Source: Thiosulfativibrio zosterae
GTDB lineage: Bacteria; Pseudomonadota; Gammaproteobacteria; Thiomicrospirales; Thiomicrospiraceae
Assembly (NCBI RefSeq): GCF_011398155.1
Contig: NZ_AP021888.1
Span: 1,905,501-1,969,500, forward strand
Reading direction: 5' to 3'
Length of the DNA stretch: 64,000 nt
The translations under genes were made by a program, and so were the position numbers. The notes under the pieces are model-generated. The model had not been told where the DNA came from, ran no database searches, and was given only the letters and a program-made list of their open reading frames with translations. Below are positions 62,075 through 64,000 of the stretch, in pieces; within the stretch, counting starts at the first letter, position 1, and each line of letters opens with the position of its first letter.

Positions 62075-64000
62075 ATGGCTGCAACTCTTCGTGACAAACA
62101 ACTGCGTTCTCGCGTTAAATTACTTGGCTCATTATTGGGTGAAGTCATCGAAACTCAAGTCGGCACGCCGATTTTAGAAGCGGTTGAAAAGCTGCGTAAA
62201 GGTTATATTCAGCTTCATGAAGCTGAGGATGCCAACTTAAGAGCTGAGCTCAAAGCTTTTATCGAAGCTCAAACCCCCGAAGACCTTATTTTAATCATCC
62301 GAGCCTTTAACCTTTATTTCAGCCTTGTAAACTTAGCTGAAGAAGAGCATCAATACCACGAACGCCAAAGCCAACTCAAATCAGATGGCCCGCTATGGAT
62401 GGGTTCTGTTTTAAATACCATTGGTGAGTTTAAAAACAGTGGCATGACGGCTGAAGAAGTCACCCTCTTACTGAACAAAATCAACTACATACCGGTATTT
62501 ACAGCGCACCCAACTGAATCCAAGCGTCGTGCCATCACCGACAACTTAAGACGCATCTTTGTGACTTTAGGTGAATTAAACGAAGCTGAAGCTTACAAAA
62601 ATCCTTATGCTCAAGATGAAATCATCAAAAAGCTGCAATACCAGATTCAGGTGCTTTGGAAAACCGACGAAGTGCGTCGCATGAAGCCAACGGTTGAAGA
62701 TGAAGTGCGCAATGGTATTTACTTTTTCCGTCAGTCACTTTTTAAAGCGGTTCCCGTGGTGTATCGTTATATGGAGCGTGCTTTGGCTCGCCACTACCCA
62801 GACGACAATATTGCCACCCCTAACTTTTTAACCTTCGGTTCTTGGATTGGTGGCGATAGAGATGGCAACCCCTTTGTAACCCACAAAACTACCGTAAATG
62901 CACTTTACATGCAATCGCGCGCGGTGATTTATGAGTATCAAAAACGCGTATTTGAACTGAGTTCACAATTAACCCAGTCAAAATTTATTTCAGACATTAA
63001 TCAAGAAGTGATTAATCGCGCAACCATTGTTGATGCCGATTTGCTTGAATCTGTTTTTCACCGAAGAACTGAGCGTTTTAGAGACGAACCCTATCGTCGA
63101 TTCCTATACATTATTCGCGGACGCCTTAGCCATAACCTAGAATATATTGAAGCGCAATTAAATGGAACACACATTAAAAAAAGCCGCTTTGCCTATGCCT
63201 CTGAAAATGACTTTTTAGAAGACCTGCAATTGATCGACTCTTCCTTAAGAGGTCATGGTGACCACAATATCGCCAATGCCGACTTAAAAGACTTAATTCG
63301 CTTAGTGCAAACTTTTGGTTTCTATCTAATGCGCTTGGATATTCGTCAAGAATCGAATGTACACAGTGATGCGGTTGCGGATTTACTTCAACATTTAAAT
63401 ATCGACTACTTCAGCCTTTCTGAAGCAGAGCGTTTGGACCTATTAGCCAAACATGTCGCCTCGCCAACCATTATCGACACGCAACATTTGTCTCTCAAGA
63501 AAATGACCAAAGAAGTGCTAGATGTCTTCCATGTGATTCACAATATGCGGGAAGAAATCAGTCATAAAGCCTTCAACAACTATGTTATTTCTATGACGCA
63601 TGAAGCCAGCCATGTTATGGAAGTGCTATTCCTTGCGCATCAAGTGGGATTAGCGGGCTACAATGCTGGCAAACCTTATTGCAAGGTTCGCATTGCACCG
63701 CTATTTGAAACCATTACCGACCTTGAGCACATAGTGCCAGTGACTAAAGCGCTGTTTGACAACCCAACTTATAATGCCATGCTGAAAGCCTCTGGCAACC
63801 AACAAGAAATCATGCTGGGTTACTCAGACTCGGCAAAAGACGGTGGAAACTTGTCCTCGGCTTGGAGCTTGTATCAAGCGCAACAACAAATTATGAAGCT
63901 GGCTGATGAACACCGCATTGAATGCCGTTTGTTCCACGGTCGCGGTGGAACGGTTGGTCGTGGTGGAGGACCTACGCACACCGCCATCCTGTCACAACCA
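62075..64000 (+). CDS. ppc: Phosphoenolpyruvate carboxylase (3' end outside the window)
   Basis: Anaplerotic enzyme adding bicarbonate to phosphoenolpyruvate to give oxaloacetate. The first 642 codons are present and open to the window edge (E. coli enzyme 883). The ATG at 62075 is preceded by a GGAAGTGG-type ribosome site. Motifs in order: FTAHPTESKRRAI (catalytic His), SWIGGDRDGNPFVT, LRGHGDHNIANADL, MRLDIRQES, then LGYSDSAKDGG and FHGRGGTVGRGGGPTHTAIL (the PEP/Mg site) close to the edge. The presence of a bicarbonate-using enzyme fits a carbon-fixing lifestyle but does not prove it. Confidence 0.97.
   Translation, partial: MAATLRDKQLRSRVKLLGSLLGEVIETQVGTPILEAVEKLRKGYIQLHEAEDANLRAELKAFIEAQTPEDLILIIRAFNLYFSLVNLAEEEHQYHERQSQLKSDGPLWMGSVLNTIGEFKNSGMTAEEVTLLLNKINYIPVFTAHPTESKRRAITDNLRRIFVTLGELNEAEAYKNPYAQDEIIKKLQYQIQVLWKTDEVRRMKPTVEDEVRNGIYFFRQSLFKAVPVVYRYMERALARHYPDDNIATPNFLTFGSWIGGDRDGNPFVTHKTTVNALYMQSRAVIYEYQKRVFELSSQLTQSKFISDINQEVINRATIVDADLLESVFHRRTERFRDEPYRRFLYIIRGRLSHNLEYIEAQLNGTHIKKSRFAYASENDFLEDLQLIDSSLRGHGDHNIANADLKDLIRLVQTFGFYLMRLDIRQESNVHSDAVADLLQHLNIDYFSLSEAERLDLLAKHVASPTIIDTQHLSLKKMTKEVLDVFHVIHNMREEISHKAFNNYVISMTHEASHVMEVLFLAHQVGLAGYNAGKPYCKVRIAPLFETITDLEHIVPVTKALFDNPTYNAMLKASGNQQEIMLGYSDSAKDGGNLSSAWSLYQAQQQIMKLADEHRIECRLFHGRGGTVGRGGGPTHTAILSQP

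Overview
The window is a chromosomal segment of a moderately AT-rich gammaproteobacterium. It carries a complete LPS inner-core and lipid A export set (hldD, waaC, O-antigen ligase, msbA, lpxL-type acyltransferase), pal, fnr, rnr-rlmB, yceJ-yceI, aroC, rpsT, fbp, ppa and ppc. Protein flavour (Bax-type glucosaminidase, SulP anion transporter with DUF3817, FNR, PEP carboxylase, class I FBPase) suggests a sulfur-oxidising Thiotrichales lineage such as Thiomicrospira, Hydrogenovibrio or Thiomicrorhabdus. This placement is inference. I saw no tRNA, rRNA, CRISPR array, insertion sequence, integrase or prophage gene, so the region looks like core chromosome.

Layout. 1-5.9 kb: Bax-like glucosaminidase (cut by the window edge), MscS channel, DUF4136 lipoprotein, YbiT-type ABC-F protein, D-lactate dehydrogenase. 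5.9-15.4 kb: envelope lipoprotein region, with a plus-strand CsgG-like/LPP20 pair converging on a minus-strand series (pepN, LpoA-like protein, a tail-anchored-looking coiled-coil protein with a His-rich linker, a 51-residue lipoprotein, a FlgP-like LPP20 lipoprotein, a small coiled-coil protein), followed by pal. 15.5-18.1 kb: fnr with a perfect FNR box and a possible 45-residue ORF upstream, then a sugar kinase fused to a Rieske iron-sulfur domain. 18.1-29.6 kb: rlmB-rnr, an Lpd-like flavoprotein, mltF, an HDOD protein, fbp, ppa, and a sulP-DUF3817 pair. 29.6-35.2 kb: ppnP and an RND efflux operon facing a divergent MarR regulator, with two near-identical operator-like palindromes between. 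35.2-48 kb: yceJ-yceI, gloA, metY, a TDT transporter, an MFS transporter, aroC, a DUF748 protein, rpsT, and a soluble double-Cache-like protein. 48-62 kb: a tightly packed LPS operon on the minus strand (hldD to yaiI) and, divergently, a tyrosine-phosphatase-like protein with msbA and lpxL. 62.1 kb to the end: ppc, cut by the window edge.

The two most interesting signals are a dispersed perfect palindrome, ACCAGGCCTGGT with AT-rich flanks (six exact and three near-exact copies, found both between and inside genes), and the PfkB kinase-Rieske fusion. Other points are the clustering of LPP20/CsgG/LpoA-type outer-membrane lipoproteins, the fnr upstream region, the MarR operator pair, and a duplicated Cache-like protein without membrane anchors.
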